Shown piece after piece: positions 46,901 to 56,857 of a stretch of 62,000 bases of DNA. The notes beneath the pieces were generated by a model, which was not told the DNA's origin, ran no database searches, and worked only from the letters and a program-made list of their open reading frames with translations. Source of the DNA: Symbiodinium natans (Eukaryota; Sar; Dinophyceae; Suessiales; Symbiodiniaceae); assembly GCA_905221605.1 (NCBI GenBank), contig CAJNDS010001324.1:437501-499500 (forward strand), in the 5' to 3' direction. How positions within the stretch are numbered: the stretch's first letter is position 1; each line of letters starts with the position of its first letter. The position numbers were made by a program, and so were the translations under genes.

Positions 46901-48261
46901 TAAACTACCCTAAGCCCTAAACCCTAAACCCAGGAGACCCTTGAGTTGCCAAGGACCCTGCACGATACCTGGATGCCGGGTAAGTTTGTGTTGGCTTTCA
47001 ACGGCGTCCTCTCAAACACTAGCCGGAGGCCAAGTCGGATCGAGATGGGTTTAGGGTTTAGGGTTTAGGGTTTAGGGTTTAGGGGTGACCCTAAACCCTA
47101 AAACATAAACCCTAAACCTTCCCTGACACCCTGTTGGCCCTCAAACCCCTCCCTAAACCTTGCCCTCCTTAAACCCCAAAACCCTAAATCCCAAACCCTG
47201 TTAGCCCTCAAATCCCTCCCTAAACCCTAAACCCGAAACCCGGCTAACCCTCAATTCCCTCCCGAAACCCAAAACCGCAAACCCCAAACCCTAAACCCCA
47301 AACCCTAAGCCCTAAGGCCTAAACCCTAAACCCTAAAAACCCTTCCCCTGAACTCCCCAAAGAGCTCGCCAAGGCCCTGGGGTGGTCCAAGCCCTGCGCC
47401 TTGCTTGCTAGGGTTTGGGGTTTAGGGTTTGGGGTGTAGGGTTTGGGCTTTGGGCTTTGGGCTTTGGGCTTTGGGGCTTGGGTTTGGGGTTTGCGGTTTG
47501 GGGTTTGCGGTTTAGGGTCCAGGGGTTAGGGTTTAGGGTCCAGGGTTAGGGTTTAGGTTTAGGGTTTAGGGGCCAGGGTTTCAGTTCAGGATTTAGAGTG
47601 TGGGGCTTGGCATTGGCTTTCTAGGGTTTCAGGCTTTCAGGGTGTTCTGGGATCAGTGTTTCTGGGTTTGATATTTGGGTTTAAGGGTCTCAGGGTTTGG
47701 GGTTTAGGAGTTGGGGTGTAAGGCTTTGGCTGCAGAGTAGAAGTATGTACAACTTAGGGCAGACTGGTCCAAGTATAGGTCCCAGGCTGTGCGGTTAGGT
47801 CGCAAGGTTCAGCCTTGCGTATTGAGTGGCGTTTGCTGTCACCTCTGGTCCAGGAAAAGGTGTTGGACCTTGGGTACTTACTGTAGTACGGGCCCTTAGA
47901 TCGATCCCTAAAGGGATCATAGTTGCCCTAAACCCTAAACCCTAAACCCTAAACTTTAAACCCTAAACCCTAAACCCTAAACCCTAAACCCTAAACCCTA
48001 AACCCTAAACCCCTAAAAAACCAAAAGGGATCACAGTTGTTAGGAGCCCTTAGACTTGAGGTATGGGTACTACTACGAGCTTGCCTGCGAGCTGAACAGG
48101 ACCGACACAAGAGCAATTGAGGGTTCGGGATTTGGGGTTTAGGGTTTAGGGTTTAGGGTTTAGGGTTTAGGGTTTGGGGTTTAGGGTTTAGGGTGTTAGG
48201 GTCTGGGGTTTAAGGTTTAGGGTGTAGGGTTTATGGTTTTAGGGAGGCCTATGAGCACTAG
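41190..48261 (+). CDS. GT34-like glycosyltransferase (galactosyl/xylosyl/mannosyl type)
   Basis: GT34 enzymes are Golgi type II membrane proteins that add galactose, xylose or mannose from nucleotide sugars. Exons: about 41576-41633 (RYAASNHRAYAARHG), 42630-42712 (YRLEQRQLAPERPPAWGKV), 43228-43287 (EPNVDWWLWFDCDTFFMNMS, with the metal-binding DxD as DCD), 43619-43699 (VTVDSLLYRYASAPGGLDAS, IHLLAAE), 44542-44628 (DAAMLNTGAFLLRRSDWSRS), 44845-44870 (DSIWISHPW), 45794-45884 (WENAAMIWDLLRFNSEKF), 46334-46405 (VRILPQFEFNSYHPATAQ), 46934-47048 (TWMPGKFVLAFNG), 47363-47406 (ELAKALGWSKPC), 47854-47882, 48061 to about 48115 (YGYYYELACELNRTD) and probably 48247-48261 (stop TAG). Donors are GT, GC and GA. 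A frame at 41190-41330 with a membrane segment (MQLLLLVPFMLALGALAAVF) may be the N-terminal signal anchor. Confidence 0.88.
41634..42629 (+). other. Protein-like frames inside a GT34 intron
   Basis: Between two securely joined GT34 exons lie three good-looking frames after AG: 41790-41876 (QEVPWKKHRGAAMSMHTKRG, stop), about 41920-42018 (DLDIQASLSWQLLRSPEPPP) and about 42169-42240 (TCAKCQFRRTCIRPAAFRNV). They are not part of the GT34 protein. They may be chance frames in GC-rich DNA, alternative exons or relics. They serve as a warning for the anonymous exon clusters. Confidence 0.4.
43880..43960. repeat. Poly-G tract, about 49 G plus G-rich tail
   Basis: Long uninterrupted G run followed by GGGAAGGGGGAGAGGGGGG, in the GT34 intron 43700-44541 next to a TTTAGGG array (43708-43797). 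Any protein frame through it is poly-Gly. Confidence 0.9.
44411..44491. mobile_element. Inverted-repeat element, family B
   Basis: TGTTTCCTTAGTAGGGATTA pairs with AGGACTCTTAGTACCGGGGGGAAACATCC. It lies in the GT34 intron 43700-44541. Confidence 0.75.
45640..45778. mobile_element. Inverted-repeat element, family C
   Basis: TTCTTAGTAGGGAACGAGGG at the left, CAATCCCTCATTCCCCCAGT then AAGAA at the right; the interior has ATATAT runs. It ends 15 nt before the acceptor (45793) of the GT34 exon WENAAMIW. Confidence 0.8.
46603..46752. mobile_element. Inverted-repeat element, family E
   Basis: CATGGGTTCCCCTACTACCC at the left and its inverse at the right (GGTAGTAGGGGAACCCATG), plus inner ACCCCCCCTAGGTTCCCCCC / GGGGGAACCTGGGGGGGG; an almost full-length hairpin of 150 nt. 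It lies in the GT34 intron 46406-46933 after a TTTAGGG array. Confidence 0.9.
47908..48036. repeat. CCCTAAA array flanked by a direct repeat
   Basis: AAAGGGATCATAGTTG (47911-47926) and AAAGGGATCACAGTTG (48023-48038) flank about 13 CCCTAAA units. All of it is inside the 178-nt GT34 intron 47883-48060. The flanks look like a duplicated target site. Confidence 0.8.
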
Positions 48262-48465
48262 ACGCACTACGCCGCGCGCCTCAACACCCGACAGCCCTGA
48301 ATCCCCCGAACCCTCTGAACACTCAAACCCCCTAAACCCCCTAAGCTCTGGGTGAACCTCCTGACCTAAAGGCCTTTAAACCCAAAACCCTGAACCCTAG
48401 ACCCTAAACCCCATATGGTTCCCAGGTTCTTTTAGAGGGTTGCGCCTCTCAAGGCGAGGTGTAAG

Positions 48466-49462
48466 TACCACTTCCACAGATCCCAGGAACTCCTCCTGAA
48501 AGCCGCACCCCTGAGGTTCAGGGTTCAGGATTTAGAGTTTAGGGTTTAGGGTTTCGGGACAAGCCCCCCGAAGCCTTATCACCTACACAATATTCCAAAC
48601 CTCTACTTTCCCTAAGGATCTTGGGCCCGCAAGCACCCCCCCCCAAAAAAAAATATAAAAAAAACAAGAGAGCAACAATGAAACACTCCAGAGTTAGGGT
48701 TTATGGTTTAGGGTTGGTGGTTTAGGGTTTTGAGCCTGAGCGGTTGGTGGCTAGGGTTTTGAGCCTTGCGGTTGTTGGTTTAGGTTTGCGGGTTTAGGGT
48801 TGTCAGCCCCATCAAGTTTCTTAATGACTTCGAATTTCACCAAGAGGTTTCTCGAGCATCTCTCTTTGCCAGGATCCCTGTTGTTCCCGTGGGCCGGGAG
48901 CCAGCAGATGAAGGTGCAAGCTCTGGGGTTGGGGGGGGGGGGGGGGGGGGGGGGAGGAGTTTACTAGGTTTGTTTGGGTTTAGGGTGCAGAAGTGGTTGT
49001 GACCGGCTTAGCACTTGCCACCTATTGGCAGCAGATGCTTTGGGCCGACATGATTTGAGCTGTGCTGTATCCCGTCAAGTTGCTGGACAACCTGTCACCA
49101 CCCTACTTCTCCATGGAACTCCAGCGTCTTCGCGGCTGTTCAGCATCTTTGTCAGAGGGGGCAAAGATTGGACTAGGATAAGTGTTGCCATCCTCCCAAA
49201 ACAGCGTTCTCACAAAGTGCAGTGAAGACCGTATTCTTGCAGCCGGCGTGCAGCCTGCAAAGGGATAATCGCCGAATTAGATGTAGTCCACGACATAGAC
49301 ATAGTCCCAGCTCGCATAGACACAAGCAATGGTTGCCCAGCCACAGACGATGTCCTTCTAAGGTGCTCGGAGGTGAGTATATCCCCTCTTGCAACGTGCT
49401 CACGCAGCGAAACACGCACAGTTCCTCACCACAAGCCTGGCCCTATGCAGAACTGGCTTCTT
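48466..49462 (+). CDS. Unrecognised exons ending near 49462
   Basis: Candidate exons: 48466-48518 (ARCKYHFHRSQELLLKAAPL), about 48806-48930 (PIKFLNDFEFHQEVSRASLF, then IPVVPVGREPADEGA), 49254-49372 (GIIAELDVVHDIDIVPARID, TSNGCPATDDVLLRCSE, followed by the strong donor GTGAGT) and about 49406-49462 (RNTHSSSPQAWPYAELAS, TAG). The exon at 49254 is convincing as protein; no family recognised. A poly-G of about 25 lies at 48929-48954. Confidence 0.45.
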
Positions 49463-49519
49463 AGGGTTTAGGGTTTAGGGTTTAGGGTTTAGGGTTTAGG
49501 GTTTAGGGCATCGCGAAAT

Positions 49520-50930
49520 CGAAATCCGGCGGCCATTTGATCGCGCTTGTTCCTCAGACACCACGTTGCCCACATTGAAGCTTCCAAACTATTCACAGCG
49601 GGAAGGTTTGAACATAGTTGTTTTTTGTATTTCCCCTAATCCCCATACATAACCCCTATAAAGCCCATAAGCAATTGATCTTTATCGGGCCCCCAAACCT
49701 GCCCCAGCTCAAGCTCCAGCCTCATGGCCCTGTTTTTAGCAATCGTGGGTCCAAGAGCTCATCATTAGCCTCAGGCACTGCGTTCTCCGGAACAATGCAC
49801 CGCATCTTTGCCCCCCCCCCCCCTTCAAACAGGGGAACTTCAAGAAAAGATCGCCCATGGAACTTTAAACCTTAAAACCTTCTCGGCCTGAAGAACCAAT
49901 ATTTCTCCCCCCCACACCTTGCGATGTTCCCCCTTATACTGACTGTCCTAAGATGGATTCTAGTGCGTAATCCCTCTCAAGGACTGTCAGTATAAGGGGG
50001 AAACATCCCAACCCTAAAACCTAAACCCTAAACCCAAAACCTAATTTTATACCCTGAACCCTAAACCCTAAACCCTAAACTCTCAACCCTACACGTCAGG
50101 AGAATGCCTTCGACGCCAGGAGCCCCTCCCGTGGCTGCAGGGAGCAACAAAAAAGGGCGCGCAGCGGAGCTACTGAGGCTCCCGAAGCCCTAAACCCTAA
50201 ACCCTAAACCCTAAACCCTAAGCCCTAAACCCTAAACCCTAAACCCTAAACCCTAAACCCTAACCCTAAACCCTAGACTCTGAGCCCTAAACCCTAAACC
50301 CTGAACTCCTTAAGATGGGGGACTATAATCACCACTAGGGACTGCTAGTATAAGGGGAAGAGTTGGAGCCTTTACACAACTGCTTCAAGCGAGCTCCAAG
50401 CAAAAACCTGAACTTGAACCTACCGCCTGATCCCACCAAGTCCACAGATTCGAACCCTAAACCCTAAACCCTAAACCCTAAACCCTAAACCCTAAACCCT
50501 AAACCCTGAACCCTAAGAAACTGGGGGGCTGAAGTGGGCATAGGGGGGCTGTCGGTGCTTGTTGTGGTAGGGCCTTGCCTTGCCCCCCCGGGCCACATTT
50601 TGCGGCCCGTTTTTGTTTTGGGGTGGCCATGACGACCTGTGATGCTCTCAGCTACTTCAGAGGACATGATGATGGCACCCTTACACTTTCCTAGAGGTAG
50701 GAGGAAGAACTACCAACAGTATTCCCTGATAGTCCCTATAGAATTATACAGTAAGACCCCCCCCCCAAAACCCTATTGTAATTATTTGGGCTCCTGTTGT
50801 AGGTCGGTAGGTAGGAGGAATATTGGTTGCTTACCCAGAGAGCCTACGGATTCACCTAGGCCGGCTACTACGCCAGTCCGGCTGCTTATGGCCGGGAGCA
50901 CAGAGAGCCTCATCAGGGTTTAGGGTTTTA
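49520..50930 (+). CDS. Weak exon cluster with a family B element
   Basis: Candidate exons: 49558-49604 (two frames, HHVAHIEASKLFTAGRF or TTLPTLKLPNYSQRE), 50102-50185 (two frames open), about 50362-50452 (EPLHNCFKRAPSKNLNLNLP) and 50838-50918 (EPTDSPRPATTPVRLLMAGS). Frames at 49618-49875 contain a poly-C artefact. None is recognised and joins are not established. Confidence 0.3.
49922..50010. mobile_element. Inverted-repeat element, family B, well preserved
   Basis: CGATGTTCCCCCTTATACTG / CAGTATAAGGGGGAAACATC terminal inverted repeats, plus inner GACTGTCCT / AGGACTGTC; 89 bp. A partial copy lies at 50313-50365. Confidence 0.88.
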
Positions 50931-51325
50931 GGGTTTAGAGTTTAGGGTCCCCCCATAAAACCCAAATACCCCCAAAAACGCAGAAACCGAAGGGTTTAGG
51001 GTTCGGAGCCCTACCCTAAGTACTACTTCCCCCAAACCCCGTAGGTTCCCCCCGGCACCTAGGAGGAATTCGCAGCCCTATGAATGCTGAACCCCTAAAG
51101 GCCTCCGCCCAATTGCCAATGAATCAGGGTTTAGGGTTTAGGGTTTATAGGGTTTCGGGTTTAGGGTTAGGGTAGGGTTTAATCAAGCAGCGTTAAAAGC
51201 TGTCTCGGGTTGAGGATTGAGGGTTGAGAAGGTTGAGGGTTGAAGGTTGAGGGTTTAGGGCTTAGCACACGACATCGGAATGGTAGAGTCAAGATATGGA
51301 TTATCTTGGTGATTATCCGTGCAGT

Positions 51326-51908
51326 GCAAAATTGGCAGTCCAGAGTTTCGGGTTTCGTGTGGAGCAGGCACTGGCTACACAGCAGTCGCGCCGCGACACC
51401 GACCTGTTGAAAGTTGCAGTGACTTAGCCCTACATCCCTAACCAAAAGTCCAGATTTTGGCCCGTTCTGCTGCATGTGTGGACTGCCGGGCGTCTGTGGA
51501 ACATTCCACGACAGGGGAAATTTTCACGGTGCATGTGCACGCTGCAGACCCACGCCATTCCCATTGATCTGTGCGCATTTGTGGGTATTCCTATATCCCC
51601 CTTGGGAATATTTAATTTTTGTTCATATAAACCCAAGAGGATATTAAAAATATCATTTCTATTCAGGTTCTAAGGGGAGTATAGATTCGTGACTTCAGTG
51701 GTGAGTGCTGCCTTTCGCTGTGACCGCAGAGGTCGCACTTTCGAACGCATCCGCAGGTGCTGCGGCTCTTAGTCGTTTAGGCGCCGAAGTTCCCGTGCGA
51801 CCTGCAGGGTGTGAGATCTGGGAGTTTGGGGAGAATGGATTCTCCGAGTTCCCCAAAGAAAGTGCTGGTCAAGGCTGGGCGCGGCCTTGGAATCACCTTT
51901 CCTTATAG
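51326..51908 (+). CDS. Terminal exons, unrecognised (stops 51427 and 51908)
   Basis: 51326-51427 reads AKLAVQSFGFRVEQALATQQ then SRRDTDLLKVAVT and TAG (51425-51427). About 51470-51580 reads LHVWTAGRLWNIPRQGKFSR. About 51727-51908 reads VALSNASAGAAALSRLGAEV, then EIWEFGENGFSEFPKES and TAG at 51906-51908. Probably two genes; the last exon is long and convincing, but no family is recognised. Between them (51590-51670) is an AT-rich stretch. Confidence 0.45.
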
Positions 51909-51977
51909 CTTATATACCCTAAACCCTAAACACTAAACCCTAAACCCTAAACCCTAAACCCCAAAACCTAACTGGTT

Positions 51978-53403
51978 GCAGGACCTCTGCCCCGATGCTG
52001 CAGATGCACATTCCGGAGGTTCCGAACCGAAGAAGCTGCCGCAGAAGCTTCAGATGCCCCCCATTCCGATGACGCCATCGCCATCGCAGTCTCCAACCAA
52101 AAAGATGAACTTCCTCTTCAGCCAGGAGACGACCCTAAAAAAGGGAAGGGTGGGGGGGGGACATTTTGCGCATTTGCACTTCTAAGGGGCTTTGAGGGCA
52201 GTGAGTCGACTCACGTCATCGATTACGGCCCCTGTGGCTTTTGGGTATGTTCCGGGCTTTTTTTTTTGCAGGACTGGTGAGAGGGGGGTAGGGAGGGGGG
52301 GGCGAAGGGGAGGGGGGCGAAGGAGGAGGGAAGGCGGGGAAGGGGAGGGGGTTACTCACGTGCTTTGCGACGAGCACTGTCACGCGTCGCGAAAAAGCCG
52401 CTGTAGCCAGTGTTTCTGCGAGACAGGGGCCATCAAGGAAGATAATGTTACACTCGCTTTAGTGAGAAGGGGCACTATTATGCGATGTTCCGGAAATCCT
52501 ATAGGGGACCCCATTGTTTAGGGTGGTCCTCAATTATGCGATGTTTGCCCGGTCGGGGTTGAATGGTGGGGGGCCGCGGAGCCAAAAACTACAAACAGTT
52601 TTGAATAAGAAGCTCCGGAATTTTTTGGTGTCCAGCCTTATTTAGATTCCGTTTAATTTCATTACGAAACATGGCCCCCAAACAACTTTTCAAGGGAGTA
52701 GCCCACGAGCTGCCCTGATTCGCTTTAGCAAGTTGTTTCGGTGGTCCGCATTTATGCGGAGCCCCGGCGACCGTGGAGCTACAAACCCTGGAAAGCTTAG
52801 ACCCTCAAGCTTCAAGGCTTCCCCTCAACCCTCGACCCCTAGACGCCCTACTCTCAGCCCCGTCCCAGCCCCAGCCCACAGTATTCAGGATCCCCGAAAA
52901 CCCCAAACTTGTTTGGGGGGGAGGGGTGGGGGAGAGGGGTGGGGGGGGGGGCCCCCTGCGCACTAAAGCGAGTCCAACATTATGTTGACAAGGAACCGAC
53001 ACTGAAAAGCGTACGCGGCTCGTGTCGAGAATCCCGCCCTGCGCCGTGTTGTCGCCGAAAAACATGTTCAAAAAGTAAGCGCTTTGGAAATTGCACTTCG
53101 CGCGAGCACGAAAACCTTGGTGGTAGTGGCCACACGAGAAACAAACAACCTTGCTAAACCCTAAACCGTAAACCGTAAACCGTAAACCCTAAACCCCTAA
53201 ACCCTAAACCCTAAACCCTAAACCCTAAACCCTAAACCCTAAACCCTAAACCCTAAACCCTAAACCCTAAACCCTAAACCCTAAACCCTAAACCCTAAAC
53301 CCTAAACCGGATCGGCGCGCGGAAACACCTCGAGTTCTTTTGCGCTTTGGCCCGTCAGACCACGAAAAGCAAGCGACTTTCCATGCCGGGCCGCAAACGA
53401 TGA
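51978..53403 (+). CDS. Unrecognised gene ending at TGA 53403
   Basis: Exons: about 51980-52140 (two frames; the more protein-like reads RTEEAAAEASDAPHSDDAIA), about 52352-52440 (VLCDEHCHASRKSRCSQCFC, Cys/His-rich), 53010-53152 (RVENPALRRVVAEKHVQKVS, then TKTLVVVATRETNN; GC donor at 53153) and 53335-53403 (FFCALARQTTKSKRLSMPG, stop 53401-53403). The last junction keeps phase and its intron is a CCCTAAA array (53155-53305). An inverted-repeat element (52440-52987) occupies most of the preceding intron. Confidence 0.5.
52440..52987. mobile_element. 548-bp element with about 30-bp terminal inverted repeats, family I
   Basis: Left ATAATGTTACACTCGCTTTA then GTGAGAAGGGGC; right, read inverted, ATAATGTTGGACTCGCTTTA then GTGCGCAGGGGGC. 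The interior is unique with no transposase frame, so it would be non-autonomous. Its right end is 22 nt from the acceptor at 53009. Confidence 0.82.
53155..53307. repeat. CCCTAAA array, about 21 copies
   Basis: It forms most of the intron between exons ending 53152 and starting 53335. The left edge has four CCGTAAA variants in a row. Confidence 0.95.
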
Positions 53404-53568
53404 CGTGAATACAGGGGTCGTAATAAGTACTCTAATGGTATTGCTAAGGTCCCTTTAGGATTATTATGACTATTACTATAAAACCCAAAACCCTATTCTA
53501 ACTATTCAAGCCCCCTATATTACCTCCTTTAGGCCCTTTTCGCTGACGGACCTCCTGAAATGCCTTAC

Positions 53569-53696
53569 TTGGAGGTTCATGGTACTTATTAACCAATTAT
53601 AACTGTACTTATAACCCACTTATAAGCCCCCTTAAGTGCCCTAATATGATTATAAGTACAGTCATAAGTACAGTTATAATTGCCATGAGCCTCCAA
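53569..53696. mobile_element. Inverted-repeat element, family F, intact 128-bp copy
   Basis: TTGGAGGTTCATGGTACTTA at the left and AATTGCCATGAGCCTCCAA at the right; the arms also share AACTGTACTTATAACCC / TTATAAGTACAGT. It ends 12 nt before the acceptor at 53708. Confidence 0.9.
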
Positions 53697-53708
53697 GTAG
53701 CGCTGCAG

Positions 53709-53903
53709 GAGATGAAGAGTGAGCTTGCGACGTCCATCCGTTCTATCTTCCAGAAGTGGGATCCAGGGTATGAGGCGCACGGAGGGTTTAGGGTTTAGGG
53801 TTTAGGGTTTACGCCTCCTGTGAACTTGGTGAGCCGTTCAAGCTGTGTGCAGGTGACTGACTACCTCAAGGAACGTGCTGTTCAGGCGTCCGGACAGCTA
53901 TAG
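53709..53903 (+). CDS. 3' end of an unrecognised gene, stop TAG 53903
   Basis: Exon 53709-53774 (EMKSELATSIRSIFQKWDPG, GC donor) joins in phase to the terminal exon 53853-53903 (VTDYLKERAVQASGQL, TAG 53901-53903). Upstream, about 53540-53565 may contribute LTDLLKC. No domain recognised. The next gene's ATG is only 48 bp downstream. Confidence 0.6.
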
Positions 53904-53951
53904 GCTATAGGCAGCGAACTGTAACTGTTTACCGACGTTTGCGAGTTGTGC

Positions 53952-56497
53952 ATGGCGAAGGTTGAGGAGGCAGATAATCCGGGAAGCTTGGGACACCCAC
54001 AGCTATGTCGACGTCGTTGCACCCGAGCTGATGAGGTTAGGCTCGCTGTGCTTCCCGTCCACGTGCTTTATTGGCATTTTGAGGTCCATGTGAGATTGTC
54101 AAACTAGCCCAGGCATCTACTTCGCCAAAGGGCATTGCCAACATGGCTCTTCGTGTGGGTTCTGCCGCTCACTAAGAGTCTGCCAAACTTCTCCTAAACC
54201 CCTAACCCTACACCCATGCGTCTTTCCCAACCAACTCAGGTCATTTGGAGCACACCCGTCAGTGCCTCGCAGCAGTTTCAAGGAAGGGAATCCCACTCTA
54301 CGCGAACCACGAGTGGGCGAAAACCGAAAGCACTTCTTAGGTGCTTAAATTTCTGGACCCCCTTCACGCTAGCTCCCGAGCAATCTAGAGCGCCAAACCC
54401 TAAAACCCTAAAACCACGGTGTTCCCTGTGCCACCACCCCTGACGCCGCTGCTGCACAGGATAACAGGGTAATGCAAACCCAAATGGGGGGTTCCGAAAC
54501 TAGGGGTACCCTTCTTTGGCGTCCCTCTTAGGGGATTTCTATTCCATTAGATGAAAGGGCTACCCCTAGTTTAGGAAATGCCCGAATGCGTTCTATTTAG
54601 GGTACAAAAGGGGTACCCCTAGTGTGAGAAACGCCCAAATTCGTTCCCTAACCCTAAGCCCTACGCTGGCATCGTTTCCATGCAGCCCAGGCCAGCGCAG
54701 CTGGACAAGAAGCAGCGGACCATCTTTGACAAGCTTACGGAGGTCCAGCTGAGAGTAGGAGAGAAGTCTGGGTGCACCCGAAACCCTAAACCCTAAACCC
54801 TAAACCCCAAACCCCTAACCCTAAACCCTAAACCCTAAACCCTAAACCCTAAACCCTAAACCCTAAACCCTAAACCCTAAGGAGGGAGGAGGGGGCTTCG
54901 ATTGGAGGGGATCTTGAGAGGCTCCGGTTGGCCGGTATGTCGGAGGCTATGTACTAGGTAGGCCTTGGGGATATGCGATGCTTTCCCCTTATTGGGCTTA
55001 AGAGGATCACATGATTTGTTTCGGAGCGTGCTAATGGCCATCCTAGGCTAAATAGCTATAAACCAATAGACCTGAGTATGGATATAGATGAATTGCTTCG
55101 ATCATCACCAATCAGTCACCATTAGATTGGTTTAGGGTTTAGGGTTTAGGGTTTAGGGTTCAGGGTTTAGGGTTTAGGGTTTAGGGTTTGTGGTTTAGGG
55201 TGTAGGGTGTAGGGTTCAGGGTTGAGGGTTCGAAGGGGGGAACATGCAATCGTCCCCTTGAGCTCCCTGAAGAGTTTCTGAAAGCTCAGTCAAGCCGTCA
55301 ACCCTAGAAACCACCCTAAACCCTAAACCCTAAACCCCAAACCCTAAACCCTAGACCACCCTAAATCCAACCTGAAACCGTGATCTCCCGGGAGGGGCAG
55401 AAGTTGGAGATCCTCCTCCCCCACCTCCGAGCGAAAGCCACGGAGGCACGGACCTGTCTTCAGAGTTGAACCCTAAACCCCTAAACCCTAAACCCTAAAC
55501 CCTAAACCCTAAACCCTAAACCCTAAACCCTAAACCCTGGATCGCAACCCGAAGCTCTAAGGGAGAGGTTCCCTTATGAACTCACGCATTGAAATTCAAC
55601 AAGGGATACCCCAGGGTTTAGGGTTTAGGGTTTAGGGTTTAGGGTTTAGGGTTTAGGGTTTAGGGTTTAGGGTTGGGGTTAGGGTTTAGGTCAGAGCCGG
55701 GACGCCCGAAATCAAAGGCCTGCGAGCCCGAAAGTCCCAAAGTGTTCCTCCTAACCCCCCCCCCCCCCCAAAAGCCACTAAGCTGACTAGTTCTTAGCAG
55801 GGAATTCTGCAGTTTCCTAGGAAAGATGAGCCCAAGGCACTAGAAGAAACTCTTTGTGTCACTTTTCATGGCTCTTAGGGGGAGTAGGACATTAGGGAGT
55901 TGGGCAGCTTATGCCTGTTCCTGTTCCATGTCCCTGTGCGTCAAAGTCGATGTCAGACGTGATGCCGTTGCACCTAATTGGGGTGAAACGCCACAGTACC
56001 TTACACCCTGAACCCTGAGCCCGAAACCCGAAACCCTAAACCCTAAACCCCAAGCAGGATTGCATCGCAAGCTCTTGAAGAGTAGAGTCCAGGCTCAAGA
56101 GATTCAGACTCGTACCCCGAAGGTTGTACCCTAAAGGTTTCCCTGAATATAACCCTAATATAGCCCTTGCATTCGTTTAGGGATCCTCAAAAAGCGACCC
56201 CTAAACCCTAAACCCTAAACCCTAAACCCTAAACTCAGGGCCTAGGCCGCCCGGGCCAAAGCTGCTCTTCGCGCCTCACGAAGCTTTCGAGCTTGGTCCT
56301 TTCCTAACCTTCACAGCATCTATGCCCTATCACAGCAAACCCTAAACCCTAAACCCTAAACCCTAAACCCTAAACCCTAAACCCTAAACCCTAAACCCTA
56401 AACCCTAAACCCTAAACCTAGACAGGAGCAGCTGCAGCACAAAGCTGACTCGGTGGTGCAGATCATGGAGAGGCGGATGCACGAGGTGGAAGCCTGA
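53952..56497 (+). CDS. Small CCCH zinc-finger protein of dinoflagellate type, complete
   Basis: Likely RNA-binding. Exons: 53952-54018 (ATG; MAKVEEADNPGSLGHPQLC), 54113-54163 (IYFAKGHCQHGSSCGF), 54240-54261 (HLEHTR), 54691-54742 or 54754 (PAQLDKKQRTIFDKLTE), 55401-55445 (KLEILLPHLRAKATE) and 56426-56497 (EQLQHKADSVVQIMERRMHE, TGA 56495-56497). Total about 102-106 residues. Two Cys codons are split over GC-donor junctions (T|GC), rebuilding LCRRRC and CGFCHLEH; the fit is too exact for chance. The helical tail with LDKKQR and LLPHLR is typical of this group as I recall it. The first two introns are short (94 and 76 nt) and free of repeats; later ones carry telomeric arrays. GCGAG|TTGTGC before the ATG could take a spliced leader. 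Confidence 0.85.
54484..54645. mobile_element. Inverted-repeat element, family A-like
   Basis: GGGGGGTTCCGAAACTAGGG and GTACCC near the left. CTACCCCTAGTTTAGGAAAT and a second GTACCCCTAGTGTGAGAAAC to the right give a duplicated right arm. It lies in the intron of the small CCCH gene before the exon at 54691. Confidence 0.65.
54780..54882. repeat. CCCTAAA array, about 14 copies
   Basis: In the intron of the small CCCH gene. Further arrays in the next introns: 55138-55200 (TTTAGGG), 55470-55540 (CCCTAAA), 55614-55680 (TTTAGGG) and 56337-56420 (CCCTAAA). Confidence 0.95.
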
Positions 56498-56857
56498 GCA
56501 GAGGGTTTCGAGTTGAGAGTTCCGGGCTTAGGCTTCCCACGCCCGAAATATCGAAATGTTTCGGGTGCAGGGTGTGGGGTGTAGGCGGGTTTAGGGTATT
56601 AGGGTTTAGGGTTTAGGGTTTAGGGTTTAGGGTTTAGTAGGGGTGTCCGCCGTTGCGGTCCGTGGTGCGCTTCAGGGTGGCGCGCAAGGGGTAGAGCGCC
56701 CCTCCGGCAAGCTAGCTGTCAGCACCCAACTCGCACACCTAGACCCTAAACCCTAAACCCTAAACCCTAAACCCTAAACCCTAAACCCTAAACCCTAAAC
56801 CCTAAACCCTAAACCCAGCTAGGCCCCTAAGAAGCGCCTATCATGTTTGCCGAGTTA
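56498..56857 (+). CDS. Possible short gene end, stop TAG 56857
   Basis: Candidate exon about 56664-56740 (GVERPSGKLAVSTQLAHL) and terminal exon 56825-56857 (APKKRLSCLPS, TAG), separated by a CCCTAAA array (56750-56815). Unrecognised and weak. Confidence 0.3.

Noticed and set aside
54459-54473. GGATAACAGGGTAAT matches 15 of 18 bases of the I-SceI homing-endonuclease site
   Set aside because: The remaining three bases differ, there is no endonuclease gene or intein nearby, and the surrounding text is GGGTAA-rich; treated as coincidence.
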